DNA of 64,000 nt from Sphagnum magellanicum (Eukaryota; Streptophyta; Sphagnopsida; Sphagnales; Sphagnaceae), in assembly GCA_021904315.1 (NCBI GenBank), contig CM038915.1, positions 18,662,001 through 18,726,000 of the forward strand, in the 5' to 3' direction. Positions 1 to 12,271 of the stretch are shown here, piece after piece. Every line of letters begins with the position of its first letter. Positions within the stretch are counted from its first letter, which is position 1. The notes under the pieces are model-generated. The model was not told the origin of the DNA. It did not search any database and was given only the letters and a program-made list of their open reading frames with translations. The position numbers and the translations under genes were made by a program.

Positions 1-351
1 ACACATGAATCTTTGAACAAGTAAAGTATTGAAGTTATCAAAACCTAATTCCTTAGCTTCCCTTCAGTAGATCAGCACCAGATATAATCCATGATTATGT
101 AGCATCATAGTTCCCACTTCCATTTAGAGTGTATACACTTAACATTTTGCTTGCCCAAAGTAGATGTTATAATAATGTGCACTTGTTTTTTCCATGTTTC
201 TTTGAATCTTCCAAGCCCCAACCTCCCATGGCAATTACACGTATACCACCCTTTTGTCTTTGGTGCACTGATGGGGTACTTTGTTCTCTCTGGCCACGTT
301 CTTTGAGCTTTCGAACCTGAGCAGTTCTCCTCAAATTGCCTTCTATCTGGC
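1..351. other. Anonymous flank
   Basis: Nothing recognisable before the MITE that starts at 355. Base composition is less AT-rich than most of the window. Short open frames overlap on both strands and none shows a known motif, so I read no gene here. Confidence 0.5.
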
Positions 352-354
352 TAA

Positions 355-716
355 GAGCAGCTCCAGCAGTGCTCCTCAGTATGTAACTTTGCAAAAAAAG
401 TTTCCTACACCCAAGTTTAGTTATTTACTTTTTTCTAACCCCACGCCTAAAACTAAAGCTGGGAGTGCATATAGGTGGGAGACCACTAATAGCAACCCAC
501 CTGGACCAATCATTATGATTAGCGAATCAGAACCAGGGAGCACCATTGTGATCACATTCATTACACTCTCGTCTCTGTCAGGTGTTAGTATGTGCTCTAC
601 CTCAGCAGAAATGTAAGGCCAAAACCATTTTGCTCAGCCAAAACTGGTCTGTTTTGACTTCTCCACATCCAATTTTAATTTCAAGGGTCACACATTGAGC
701 ACCACTGGAGCTGCTA
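355..716. mobile_element. PIF/Harbinger (Tourist-like) MITE, copy A
   Basis: Terminal inverted repeats are visible. The left end reads GAGCAGCTCCAGCAGTGCTC and the right end is its imperfect reverse complement, GAGCACCACTGGAGCTGCTA. The 362-bp element is flanked by a 3-bp direct repeat, taa at 352-354 and taa at 717-719, the size and sequence expected for Harbinger/Tourist insertions. A diverged inverted copy lies at about 40,590-40,992 and shares the internal stretch around ggaccaatcattatgatt. There is no transposase, so it is non-autonomous. Open frames inside it (such as the one ending at 616) are not genes. Confidence 0.85.
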
Positions 717-2249
717 TAACAATGCAATGAAATATTGTTGGCACCGTTCACCCAAGGCTCAGTAAGAGGTCAGACAGAATGAAGTGTCATCTGAGTCACC
801 CAATACAGAAATCCGTAAAGTCACCCTCTCTTTCACCCCATTTCTCCTCTTTCAGTGGTACCAGCAAAGTAAGGAAATTTTTCAGTATTGTTTTTCTTGG
901 ATTTTTTGCCTCCCAATCTCACTATTTGATACACAAGGTTTAAGAGTAACTATAGTAATTGTACAGGTAGGAGCAGGGAAAATATATGTAGTAGCAGCAG
1001 TGGAAGCGCTCAAGGAAAAGGAAAGAGGGTATGAAACTCAGTTTACCACCAAAATTGGTGGAAAAAACTAGTTTGGGTCCCAGTTATTTCGTTTTGTAAA
1101 ATTTCATTCCCAGTTAAGCAATTGATGCCCTAATATGCCGAAACTGGTCGTTCTCGCCCCCTAATCGCAGGACTTCACCCATAACTTTAATGTCACGTGG
1201 TTTCATTCGGGTGGTCTAATTTGACCAATTAGGGATGGTTTTAGGGAATTTGAATTCTAAGGATAAACAAGTTCAAATCTGTTAGTGGGCGCAATATAAA
1301 AAATATCTCTGCCTAACTAACAAGTGATTTCACAATAGGCTTTACAAAAAATTGTAAACCCCCCTTCCTCTGATTTTTGCATCAATCTTTTACATCACAT
1401 AAAGCTCACGGATGATGGCATTACCAAAATCAATACCCTACACATAATTTGAAAGAGTCAATAATTTTGTTTGTATAGAAGAGATCAATTTCACCAATCC
1501 ATGATACATGGACAGGAACTAAAAAGTTGGTAGGAGAGGGGCAACATGTCAAATAATTTGTTCAATGATTCCCATCCCCCACTCTTCCTTTGCCTCCTCC
1601 TCCTCCTCTTCTTCTTCTTCTTCCTTGTCCTCCTCATCCTCCAATGTTCCTCTTGCATGCTGCCTTAAGATTGACACATGGCTCTCATTATTTTCAATCT
1701 CATCAATTGTGGTCCATCCACCATAGAATACACTTGTGAGTCTTGTGCTAGCATAGTCATGACAACGTCTTTCCCAACCATTCTAACACCACCCCCAACC
1801 TCCCCGTGGAATTACTTACCTATTTATTTATTTATTTAAAAAAATTGTTAAGTCTCTCCCTCATGATCAATTCTCCAAATTAAAGACAAATCTCCAAATT
1901 ACTAGTGTTGTGTGGTCCTTTCTTTGATTTTATTTTTGTCAATATTAACCTTGAATTCCATTTTTATTTAATTTAGGAAATTGAATATCCTGTGCTTCCA
2001 GATTGTCTATTCTCTTGATCTCCCTCTCTCTCTCTCTCTCAAATACACAAAATATGGGTTCAAGTGGTACGGATTTGCACACTTCTGGTCATTGGTTGGT
2101 TGAAACCTCATAACTCACCTTCTTCTTTGTCCCATGACCCCAAAGCCCCGTGCTCTCCTACAAATTGGTTATACCTGGTAACCAGCTCAAGCATATCGAT
2201 TACCATGTATAGTCTCAATGCTTACACACCTCAATTATTCACAATAACA

Positions 2250-2350
2250 ATTTGAGCCTGGTTCTTCCGATTTTAAAACCCTTCAATCTCATTCTAGCAC
2301 ATTTTTCTAAATTCAAGAACCTTGAGGCCTAGTTCAAAAATGAAGTCCAA
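2250..2350 (+). repeat. Dispersed repeat fragment, copy 1 of 3
   Basis: Shares ordered blocks (ttccgattt, aaaccctt, cacatttttc, aaattcaagaacc) with 33,165-33,262 and 62,255-62,360. All three are in the same orientation and moderately diverged. The copy at 33 kb abuts the hAT insertion site, so the family may be a hAT-related MITE or simply a sequence into which hATs insert. Confidence 0.55.
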
Positions 2351-2739
2351 TTCCATTTATGCATTATATTACACACACACCACACCCATATAAATTGTAT
2401 GAGTACAAAATTTTACAATAACTTAAAACGGGGGTTTATATAAGTATGGAGTTCAACTACTCATTAAAATGTGTAGGTACTTAATAATGAAGTTCAACTC
2501 ACTTATCAAGTTTTCAAAACATATAAACTTTCCTACCCAGAAATCCAGACCCTTTATTTAAGAATTGTTTTTTTCATGATTTTGGTTATTATTCTTGATT
2601 TAGCAAAAGATTAGTTTCACAATTTGGTTTTTGTACTAGTTTCAACAAGGAGTCAACTTGAGTTCAAGTCACAAGAACCTAGACCTAAACCCCAAAGAAC
2701 CTAGACCTAACCTTGCAAACTAGTAGAGATCCTTTTAAC

Positions 2740-2900
2740 TAGTGTTGGGCAATTTTTTTAATTTCACCTTTTTTCACTTAAATTTTTTTCCAAGTAAATA
2801 TTATTTACAAAAAATAATCTTACAAAAATTCTAGAATCCTTTTTCTTTTTTTGGAACCCTAACTTTGAATAGGCCCATCAATCTAAGTTTCACATAAAGT
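2740..2900 (+). mobile_element. hAT-like 5' end, truncated
   Basis: Begins TAGTGTTGGGCA, nearly the same terminus as the complete hAT at 33,268, and is preceded by cttttaac, close to that element's GTTTTAAC target duplication. I find no matching right end, so the extent is arbitrary and this is probably a relic. Confidence 0.4.
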
Positions 2901-3267
2901 TGTGAGAATCAAACCAATTTTCATGAACAAACAATTTATGTTTGTGAATACCAATCAAGGTATCAAGGTATCAAGATATCAAGATTTTTGAAAAAACAAT
3001 TAACCAATTCTCAAATGTAAAAAAATTTGTTATCATTATCAATTCTCACATACCAATTTGTCAATTTATTTATTTTCTATTTAAAAAAAACCAACAATGA
3101 TTCAAACCCAAAATCACTTATTCATCTTATAATGATTTAGCCATTAAACCACATACTAACATATAGAAAAATAGATTATAACTTTGTAGTTTAAAGTTTG
3201 CACATGCTAAGATCTATTTTAGCATGTGTAAACTTTAAATTTAAAATGTAGAACAAATCTTTCCATG

Positions 3268-3340
3268 TATGGGCATGTGATCTAATGGTAAAGACCTTCC
3301 TAAATGTTGGAGAGGTCTTGAGGTTCATATTTTAAACTTT
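3268..3340 (+). mobile_element. tRNA-related SINE head, degenerate
   Basis: A box-A-like stretch (tgtgatctaatgg, about 3,276-3,288) is followed about 30 bp later by a weak box-B-like gaggttcatat. Spacing and order fit a tRNA-derived SINE promoter. The match is poorer than for the copy at 9,611, and the 3' end is not visible. Confidence 0.35.
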
Positions 3341-4724
3341 TGAATTGCCTTACTTGGCCACTAGACGCTATCCTTGATAACTCTAGGTAGGCATCTAATA
3401 TTTTACCCAAGTGTTAAGAAACAAAACATGAATATCTTGCCCAATTCTCAAGGTTTGGTGATAACCATTCAACATTAGTCAAGACTCAAAACTAAAATTG
3501 AAACATCATAAAGTTTTATCAAAACTAAGCTAGCTTCTTTAGTTTTGAGCCTTGCTCTAGCACCAACATGCATTGTATCGTTGTCACCAATTGCCCTAAC
3601 ATCATGAGTAAGAACAGTTTTTTTTTTTTTTTAAATTTTTTTTAGCAATTCTATTTCGAGATTTGGAGACTAGTTGATATTCTCAACAATCAACTTGTAC
3701 TTAAGCAACAAATGAACCATAATTATTTTCAAGTAATTTCTAAACCTCTCCACAACTTCTTTGTGGGTTTGTTTTGCTCTTCAAAGTCACAAAAGATTTT
3801 TCTTTAGAATCAAATTGTTGTGCATCTTTCTTGATCTAAAATTTCTTCACAATTTTTGTTATGATGGAAAAAAAAAAACAAAAATTGCAACCAAAATTAA
3901 AATGATGCACACTCTATTGCAACCTCTTGTAGGCCTTTTGCCACCCTTGCCTTTGTTGCATCATATGTTCCATTAAAGCCTCTTCCAAGGGTACAATCTT
4001 TTGTTGTTTCTATTTCTTTCCTTTTAATTCTAGCTCCATAATGGAGCAAGTAGTGTTGTTCTTCACAAAGATATATGCGCATTGGTTTTTGTTGTTGTGT
4101 ATTGTATGCAAAGCTCCAAACAATGAAGCAACAAGGTCATTTGATGGGTTTTGCCCTATGGCATAGTGGAGCACAACAACACTCTCACTATTATTTACAA
4201 CCTACAAACTCCCTAGTAACGTGACATTTACGAGGTTAGTTTGCAAGTTTGGGGGTGAATATGCGTTTACCATTTCTAGGTGTGACAACAAGAACGAAAT
4301 CAATAATTTTCAACTTTTATGGCATAATTAATTCAAAGGAAGATTTTCTCAACATTCAAATGGTAGGTGATGTGTTCACATTTGACAACCCTCCCCCACC
4401 ACCCAAGATTACATGAATTCCCCATGCCATCTTCTATTTTGGAAACATGGTAGATAATATTAGTTAAATGAATGAAACAAAATGGTGGACTCTTATGGCC
4501 ATCTCTTTTGCTACTAAGCATGTTAGTCTTTGAGTCCAATCCCCCAAGAATTTGGAATATTTGTGACAACTTAAATTTGTGTTTAATTTTAAATGGACAT
4601 TGAGTACACCCATGGCATAGATTTCAACATGAGAAACAAGTTTGTCATGTTGAGATCTATCGTCTCTAAAAACCAAAACGCTTAATCTTGCCACACTATT
4701 GATATCGATGGAAAGCCCTCAATG

Positions 4725-4985
4725 AGTATGGGTGCATTGAGTTGGTTTCATAATGTTTCAACCTATTCCAAGTTACTGAATATTAAACAAAATTTTCACT
4801 AAGAAAATTCATTTAAACCAAAACTAAAATTATATTAAGGGAATTTGGGCATGCTCTTTGGTATTCTTGGAAAGCCCTCAATGATGAACAGGATTTAATG
4901 AAGGTGATTCCGAAATTTTGAGACCTAAAATGCAAGAGATATTGAATTTTGAGTTTTTTTTTTTTTGGGTCACTGAAAATTCAAT
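4725..4985 (+). repeat. Diverged dispersed repeat, copy 1
   Basis: Ordered similarity to 7,385-7,615: gtgcat, a T-rich gap, gaaaattcaa, ctttggtat, gaaagccc or gaaaggac, aaggtgatt, agacctaa, agatattgaattttga. Both copies run in the same direction about 2.65 kb apart. I recognise no family; it could be the ends or interior of an old element. Confidence 0.5.
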
Positions 4986-7384
4986 TAAATTAAGGAAAAA
5001 TGCTTTTGGAAGGAAAAATTATAGATGACCATAAACAACAATTTTTTAATAAAAGGAAAATTCCACTCAAATAAGAAAATAAGTACCTACCTACTCATAT
5101 TTGAAATGAATGGGAGGTAGTAGGTGAAACTTCTCTATCTAGCCTGCTTAATATTGAAAGAAATGCTCTTTGCATGGGAAGAGTGAGGAGGGAATGTTAT
5201 GTTGCCTTCTTCCTTCATGCATTGATGGAATGGAACTGCAAGTCAGTGTCACTCACCATTGAGTAATAATCAAAACAAACTTTAGACCTTTAGCATATTA
5301 TCACCATTGGAAAAAAATTCATTATTTAATTTAATTTAATTTAATAAATTAATAAATAAATAAACAAAGCTTCTCAACTGGGAGGAAGTTTACTTTATGT
5401 TTTCTAACTTGTAATCCAAATGGAATCCAAATGGGGGTAGGGGAAATAACTTGCACAATTAATAAGTATTTGGGATGTCCTAGACACTTGTAGTAGAAGA
5501 AGCCCACATTAGTGGGTGTGGGGGGGGGGTTCTTCATATGCTCTGAAAGTGTTTGGGAAGCAATTCAAGCCCATTGTTCCCATTGCTGGATGGCTAACAA
5601 AATAATATAAATAAAATATTTTGGAGTTTTATAAAGAGAATTTTTATTTCTATTATTGTTGGTTTCACAGTTGTTAACACTTTTATTAGCCTTTTGTATA
5701 TTAATTCATCTTGCTCAAAGTTCCAACCCCACCCGCCCCCACATAGAAAAAAATATGCAATTTTCAAGAGCTACAATATTAATAATGCGTGTGTAATATA
5801 TTTTGTGTGAAGAAGCCTTTTTTTTTCTTCTCTCTCTTATTGGTGAAATTTCGCCAAATAGAGAAATTACAAATTCAAAATTCAAAAAGTACTAAATGAT
5901 TTGGAGGTTTTCAATAGCCAGAAATGAAGGGAGGGGAAAATATAAAAATTCAATATGTAGCCAAAACATAAAAAGGATGATTAAAGATTTGTATTTCATA
6001 TTTGGGTTATGACCCAATGAGTTTTTTTTAATTTATCTTCGAAAGGATGATCTCCACTTTTTTCTACATCTTCATATGGATGATACCCATTTTGGCTACA
6101 AACAAAAAAAAAATCCTCAAAAAAATAAAATAAAATAAAAATCCCAAGTGGTGTGAAAGAGGCTTTTGGACAAAAGATTCTCTAATCATTACATCAATTA
6201 AAAAATTTCAAAACACCCATATTGTCATACATCATATTTTGTCCTTTACCTTCTTCATAGGTACCTTAGTAGTAGTAGTAGTAGTGAGGAAGATCTTTCC
6301 CTTGTTGGCCCACAAATTTGTACGTGATAGTGTTATATATTCACATAGAGACAATTGACATTTTGGGAACATGATAAAGAGAGATCCAATTTTATAGTTA
6401 CTTCTTGTGTTTTCTCGTGTTGTTTTTCTCTTTTCAAAGAAGAGAAACATGATTGTTGCAACAAGATAACCCCAAACCCACCCTCCCCCCCCCCCCCCCA
6501 CATACTTGCACCTACTAGATTGTTGGTGTTCTTTCTCTCTCTCATCACCCCCAACAAGAAGGTCATCACCTTTGATATGCAAAAAAAAAATTATACCCAC
6601 ACAATAAATATATCCAAAGAAAAACATGAAAAATTGGTCATATTCTTTAATATGAAAATTCTTATATTAATTTTGTAAAACTGAAAAAATATTGTACTTG
6701 TTTGTATGAGAAAGGAGGTGGTGGTGGTGGTGGTAGTAGTAGTAGTAGTCATACCAACAATTGTAGAATGGGCATCCAATTCTCAATTACAAATGTCAAC
6801 CCATTTGGAGTTGGTTTCAACATAAAATTGAAATTGGTTATCATGTTGACCACTAGCATTGAGCCATGACTAGCCCAAATGGTCAAGATACATGGCCATT
6901 TTGCAAATTGGTTATACAATTTATTCACTACCTCACCATGCTAGATGTCACCAACAATTTAACCACCCAATTATAGTGGGTCATTTGGTCTACCCAATCA
7001 CCAAAGTAAAATGTGCACGCATGCAAGTTAATTTAGAGGATGATTCGACAAACCATATCTCTTTTACTACATGCATAATTGTCCCTAAACAAATATAAAA
7101 TAGTCAATGAATGAAAACACAATCACATTTGTATAAACAATCGTGATATATCATGCTTCTAATGACATCTCATGCTTAAGACTCATGACAAACTTCGAAA
7201 TGCCAATACTTGTGGGGTCATTTATTTACATCAAGGAAGTTTCTTTGTTTTGTATGTTGTGTTTGTTTGTCATGTATGTTTTGTTTGTTTGTTTTGTTTA
7301 TCACGTTGAGATTTCCCAAACCACAATGCACCTCACTATGTTCTTGGTACTGTCGGAAAACTCTAGATGAATGAATTGGGGTGC

Positions 7385-7615
7385 ATCAAAATGGTTTCCA
7401 TCGTTTAGACTTAGATTACAAGAATTATTGAATATTGATTTTTTTTATTGAAAATTCAATAAAATTAAAAGTAAAAATGTTAGAAAAATCGAGGCAAGCT
7501 TTTGGTATCATTAGAAAGGACTAGGTGAAAACAAAATTTAAAGGTGATTTTACAAGTTTTAGACCTAAGGTGGTCAAGATATTGAATTTTGAATAATTTT
7601 TATTACAAGAAATCA
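7385..7615 (+). repeat. Diverged dispersed repeat, copy 2
   Basis: Partner of 4,725-4,985, aligning in the same orientation through gcttttggtatc, aaggtgattt, tagacctaa and agatattgaattttgaa. Divergence is high, so the duplication is old. Confidence 0.5.
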
Positions 7616-9222
7616 ATTTAATTTTCTTAAAATCAAAATTGGGCTCTATCATTAGAACCATGAACCATGATCACACTTGAAACTATTACGTAATCATGTT
7701 TAGACTTGGGCCAATGGGATAGGCCACATTAGTATTAATAATACATCAATTTTGTACTACCAAGATTACCCAACCTAGTTACATTGGGATCAAATTTAAG
7801 CAAAATAACCATCCAAAATTGTGAAAACACATGAAAATTTGACTATTAAAGAAAATTCTACAACTATTTTGTCATCTTGTTATAGTTTAGAACATTGGTT
7901 CAAAATTTCCACTTTTCATAATTATGTTTCAAATGACACCCTTTTAGTCAAGATTGTAACTACAATCAAATGGGCCAATGATACAGAGGACTCAACCACA
8001 AATGGGCCATTTGTGATCATTTTGACTTTTTCATAAAAATGATATTTTGAAAGAATTTTTTGCAACATGTTTTTTTAAATATTTATAATTCACCCAATAA
8101 ATTACATTATTTTTTAAATTTCTTTTTGAATACACATATGAATTATCTGAAAACGTATGGATTTTATCATATTATATGTTTCATCTTGGAAATGACCATA
8201 TTAATTTCAAATCATGCTAAAATATGCTAACTATTTTAAGCTTTAATTTTTGTTTCATAAATCACAACTTTGTTCATATGTCATACACATTATAACCCAT
8301 TTTTATATGGCAAATGACTTTTGAAATTTCAACATTTTGAAATTATATTTTGAATTTAAAAAAAATTTCAAGTACCACAATTTTTAAATTATGAGTGATT
8401 TTCAAATGTGAATGATAGGTTATCATTATTTGAATTTTTTGTTCATCAAATTTTATTTATTAAAAAGGTCCTTAACCTAATGTTTTATAGATTGATTTTA
8501 TAGTGTTAAAGTTCAAAAGTCCTTCACTAAAACCAAAATTCAATTTCTTAAATTAAATATTATTATTTTTAATTCTTCAACACTCATATAAATCATTTAG
8601 CACAAATTTCTTTGATCAATGTGACATTAAAATGTCATTACATAAACATGTGAGACAAAATTGACAATTTTTTGGTTGTCCAACATGGTTTTTAGCTCAT
8701 TTGACTGTGATCACACCCTCGAGTTTCAATCATCAAATTATAAACCATACTTGCATTAGTGATCCCCAAATGTTCACTTTCCAAAAACATTTTTCAATAC
8801 CTAAACTTATGTGAGTCAATTCATTTGTGTTAAGCACAAAAAGATTGCATTAAGCCCTATAAAGCTTTGTGAAAACAAAGAATTTGTCTCATGTTTAAGA
8901 ACGACAAAACATTAAGGTTGTTTGATGTGGATGTCATTTATCAATTTATTGTTTCAGATTTAATGAACTTAATGTCTAAGTGTTGAATTCTCAACTATGT
9001 TATGTTGCAAGAAAAACCAAAAATACAAATGGTGCTCCATTTTACAACAAGAAATAAATTTGTTTGAAAATCAATTCTTTGTTTAATTAGTGGTTGTCAC
9101 AAGTAACAAAACAACTTTATATTTTGCTTGAACCCTAAAAGAACTAGTTTTGAAATGAAAAACCCATTTTGTAAACAAGGGGCGAAACAAGCAGATTGGC
9201 AAAAGACAACAATAAATTAATA

Positions 9223-10029
9223 CACTACAAGAATTTTTGGTTTTTCAAATGGTCAATTGAAACATTTAGTCAAGTTGGACATAAACAAATGACACTTCCT
9301 GTCAAAATGGCCAATGGGGTTTTAATCAAGTAGAACATTCGGTCAAAATGGTCAATGTTATTATAATCAAATGGGGCATCTTATCTACCTATTTACCATA
9401 TTTTACAACCTACCTACCTACCCACCCACCTATTGGTTTACTAACTTGCCCGCCCACCCACATGTATAAATTATTATTACATATTTACCTAGCTACCCAC
9501 CCACCTACCTCCTACAACATACATACTTACCTACGTACTTAATAATTTTGTAATGATGTGTCAAAATAAACATGTGAAATAAAAAACTTGACAAAAGTTG
9601 ATCACCTTTTGATGGTGTGGTCCATTGGTTAAGGATTTGGTTTATCACTTGGGGAGGTCAAGGGTTCAATTCCTAATACTTTGTAATCTATGTATATGTT
9701 TAAGGAGTTAAAGTAGGTAGACTAAACTAGGGTAGGCTACCACTTACTTATTTACATTTTATGACCTACCTACATGCCTACAAATTATTTTTCATAATAA
9801 TATTAAAATAAATCATTTAAATCATTTGACTAGTCAAATTGTTCAATATTCATTAGTCAAAATGATTAATCAAATGGTCCTCATTTTGCCAATCAAAAAA
9901 ACCACCCCAGTCACACCAGACATGTTAAAATCGACTTGTCCAAAATGACAGGGGGTCTTTTTGCCCCCTCCCCAATTTGGGTTTTTTAACCAAAATTCCT
10001 GGTTTGAAAAATTAGGAATTCTAATAGTG
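9223..10029. mobile_element. Non-autonomous CACTA element
   Basis: Starts CACTACAAGAATTTTTGG and ends with the inverted form (CCAAAATTCC, then ATTCTAATAGTG), flanked by the 3-bp duplication ata at 9,220-9,222 and 10,030-10,032. Subterminal regions repeat a motif like TCAAAATGGTCAAT several times at each end, as expected for CACTA transposase binding sites. The 807-bp interior has no coding capacity and holds CCTACC-rich simple sequence (about 9,395-9,540) and a SINE (about 9,611-9,700). The same family appears at 30,391-33,107. Confidence 0.85.
9611..9700 (+). mobile_element. tRNA-derived SINE inside the CACTA element
   Basis: Box A-like tggtccattggtta is followed about 40 bp later by ggttcaattcc, an almost perfect box B (GGTTCRANTCC). 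A related head with the same gttcctcaa / attcaagtcc pattern lies at about 32,050-32,115 inside another CACTA element. The 3' end is unclear. Confidence 0.6.
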
Positions 10030-12058
10030 ATATGTCATAACTTCAACCCAAGTTGAATCTTGAGCATTTTGTTTATAATAAATAGGTTCATCTATATATA
10101 CAATGCAAGCTTGGGCATCTTCAATGGTCTCAACAAGCCCCATGTAGTAAAAGAAGTAGGTGTTTGGCATGTGAGAACATGATTTGAATGTCATAATGTA
10201 AGACAAGGTGACGGGTGCAAGCAAAGAAAATGATTAACCAACAATAGCAAGTACAAAGAACTTGTTAGTTGATTATACAATTGATAAACAATGTCTATAC
10301 TGATAAACCTATAAAATAGGAAGGAGAGCGAAGGTTTGGGTCCAATCATGACTTAAGCTCACTACAACTACTAAATCATGCCTAACAAAATATGGTCAAT
10401 TGAATGACACATGACTATTGAAAGAAGGTCAAATAATCTTATGGAAATAAAGTAATGAAATGGTTGTTCGAGAACAATTTCTAATCCTAAAGTGTTTAAA
10501 GGACACCATAATTTATGTTCATCAAATTTAACATCACCAATTAGCAAGATTTTGTGAATTTCAAGGTAATAACATCAATACATTTGTATTTAAAAAAATA
10601 ACCCCACCAAAATCCATTTTCATATTTTTTTTATCTTGGTTGGTATGAAATTCATTAAGCATTTTAACATAAATGATACTTCCAAACATGCACATGTGAT
10701 TGAAATGTGGAAACTTCCCATACATTTTTTTGCTATGCAAACATGAAATTTCTCAAGTTCACTCGAATGGATGATCTAATTATTACATAGTTGGGTAAAT
10801 ACATGGTATTAAGACCTACAAAAGGTGTAACCAATGTTTTTATTGTTTAATGGACTTTTAAAGGGACCTGAATTTTTTTGGAAATGACATATTCATGGGA
10901 AATTTTTCAAATACACATTTACATAATAATATACTACAACATCTATTTGGGTCATAATAATTTTACGTTAATTTGTAAATCATCATGATTCTCACAATAT
11001 TCTCCTAAAATAGCCAGTCCAATTCTACCACATCATCTTGATTATCTAACCCACTACTTTTAAGGAAAATATTAAATAGTTGGTTATGGATCATTTTATT
11101 GTGAGTTCACCCAATTGACCATTTCAATTACATTGCCAACCCATAGAAAAGGAAGAGTCTTAGTGTCAAACAATACCATAGACCAAACTTCTCTTTGAGA
11201 AAAGTACAATTTTCATTATCGGATACACCATTCTAGTCCAAAGCATATGTTTGTTTATGGATTATAATTGAATGCCAACACTTTTGAATAATATTGGATA
11301 GGCACCAGAGTCATATTTGAAAATGATGATTTTGACATTAAAAACCAACTTTACCTTGGCATTGAAATGTTTGAATACATTTGGAACCTATGACTTTTTG
11401 TGCACTAAATAAAGCCATGTGAACAAAAAATACAAAATAATTTGATCACCCTAGGGGGGAATTTAGACACAAATCCAAGTGAATCAAAGTTAGTTTATTG
11501 GTCTAGTTCAACAACTCATTTTTGATTTTATTTTCCTTTTACAAAATTGGGAGAAAGTTGAATGATTCTTGATTTATAAGTGGTACTCCCTAGTGGCAAA
11601 ATGTTACCAATAAACAACCCTTATATTATTTTAATTCAAAATGGCCCAAATTGTGATGCCAAAAGATCTATTAATGGTTGGAACTTTCACAATGTAAATT
11701 GGAAATGTCAAATCATTTACAACATACTTGTAAAGAACATTGTCAAGTTGCCAAACTCCATGTGCAACAACATGATTAAGACAATCGAACACAAGACATT
11801 ATTTATTGCTAAAAATGATGATCAAACCATTATTAGTCATGGCTACAAAAGTCAAATTATTTACAAACCTATGCATGAAGTAGACATCACAAATAGTGAT
11901 TATATCTTGCTTCAATATATAAAAGTGCAAAATATCAAAATACCATGCACATTTAAATTGTGATTGTTGATAGTTTTAGTATAGAACCATTGTGTTGCAA
12001 CTTCAGAAATCTAAGAAAACATCTTGACTATTTGTGATGTGTATTGCAATTCATAAAC

Positions 12059-12271
12059 CTATAATCCAAGTTCTTCATCTCCCTTCTCTAACTTTAAGGA
12101 ATCAAGTGCGACATCAAACCCATTAAAGTTATGGTTAAAATTGATTATCTCTTCAATAACAATGTCAAATTGAATGACAAAATGAAGTTCATGACATTTT
12201 AAACATAATTTTTTCACACATTTTATCATCTCACAAACAAGACATAACACTACATCAAGATATGGTCCCAT
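12059..12271 (-). pseudogene. Possible RPW8-like fragment of a CCR-type NLR
   Basis: The 70-residue frame has the feel of an RPW8 domain. It opens with a hydrophobic segment (LVCEMIKCVKKLCLKC), followed by a helical stretch with ELHFVIQFDIVIEEI, then LDSLKLEKGDEEL near the end, close to the usual pattern of a long helix, paired acidic residues and a GE-EL motif. RPW8 domains begin a class of plant helper NLR immune receptors. I find no P-loop or other NB-ARC motif in the several hundred bases downstream on the minus strand. It is at best an isolated relic, and chance helical low-complexity sequence is a real alternative. Confidence 0.25.

Larger units (their letters stand above)
720..3265. 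other. Anonymous AT-rich DNA with microsatellites
   Basis: No gene is supported. Visible simple sequence: a pyrimidine tract of CCT/CTT triplets at about 1,585-1,640, a (CT)n run at about 2,022-2,041, and a short tandem of tatcaagg-type units at about 2,955-2,990. A small open frame at 784-1,071 has no recognisable motif. Transposon-like pieces inside are listed separately. Confidence 0.5.
3341..9222. other. Anonymous AT-rich DNA
   Basis: No gene is supported; open frames here are short and compositionally biased. Visible simple sequence: an AGT run near 6,270-6,286, a C homopolymer at about 6,486-6,499, and GGT followed by AGT triplets at about 6,717-6,749. Two diverged copies of one segment (about 4,725-4,985 and 7,385-7,615) are listed separately. 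Confidence 0.5.

Noticed and set aside
6232-6779. Overlapping frames on both strands with poly-Gly/Thr
   Set aside because: Driven by AGT, GGT and poly-C simple repeats.
11580-11963. 127-codon plus-strand open frame
   Set aside because: Asn/Ile/Lys-rich composition as expected by chance in AT-rich DNA; no recognisable motif.
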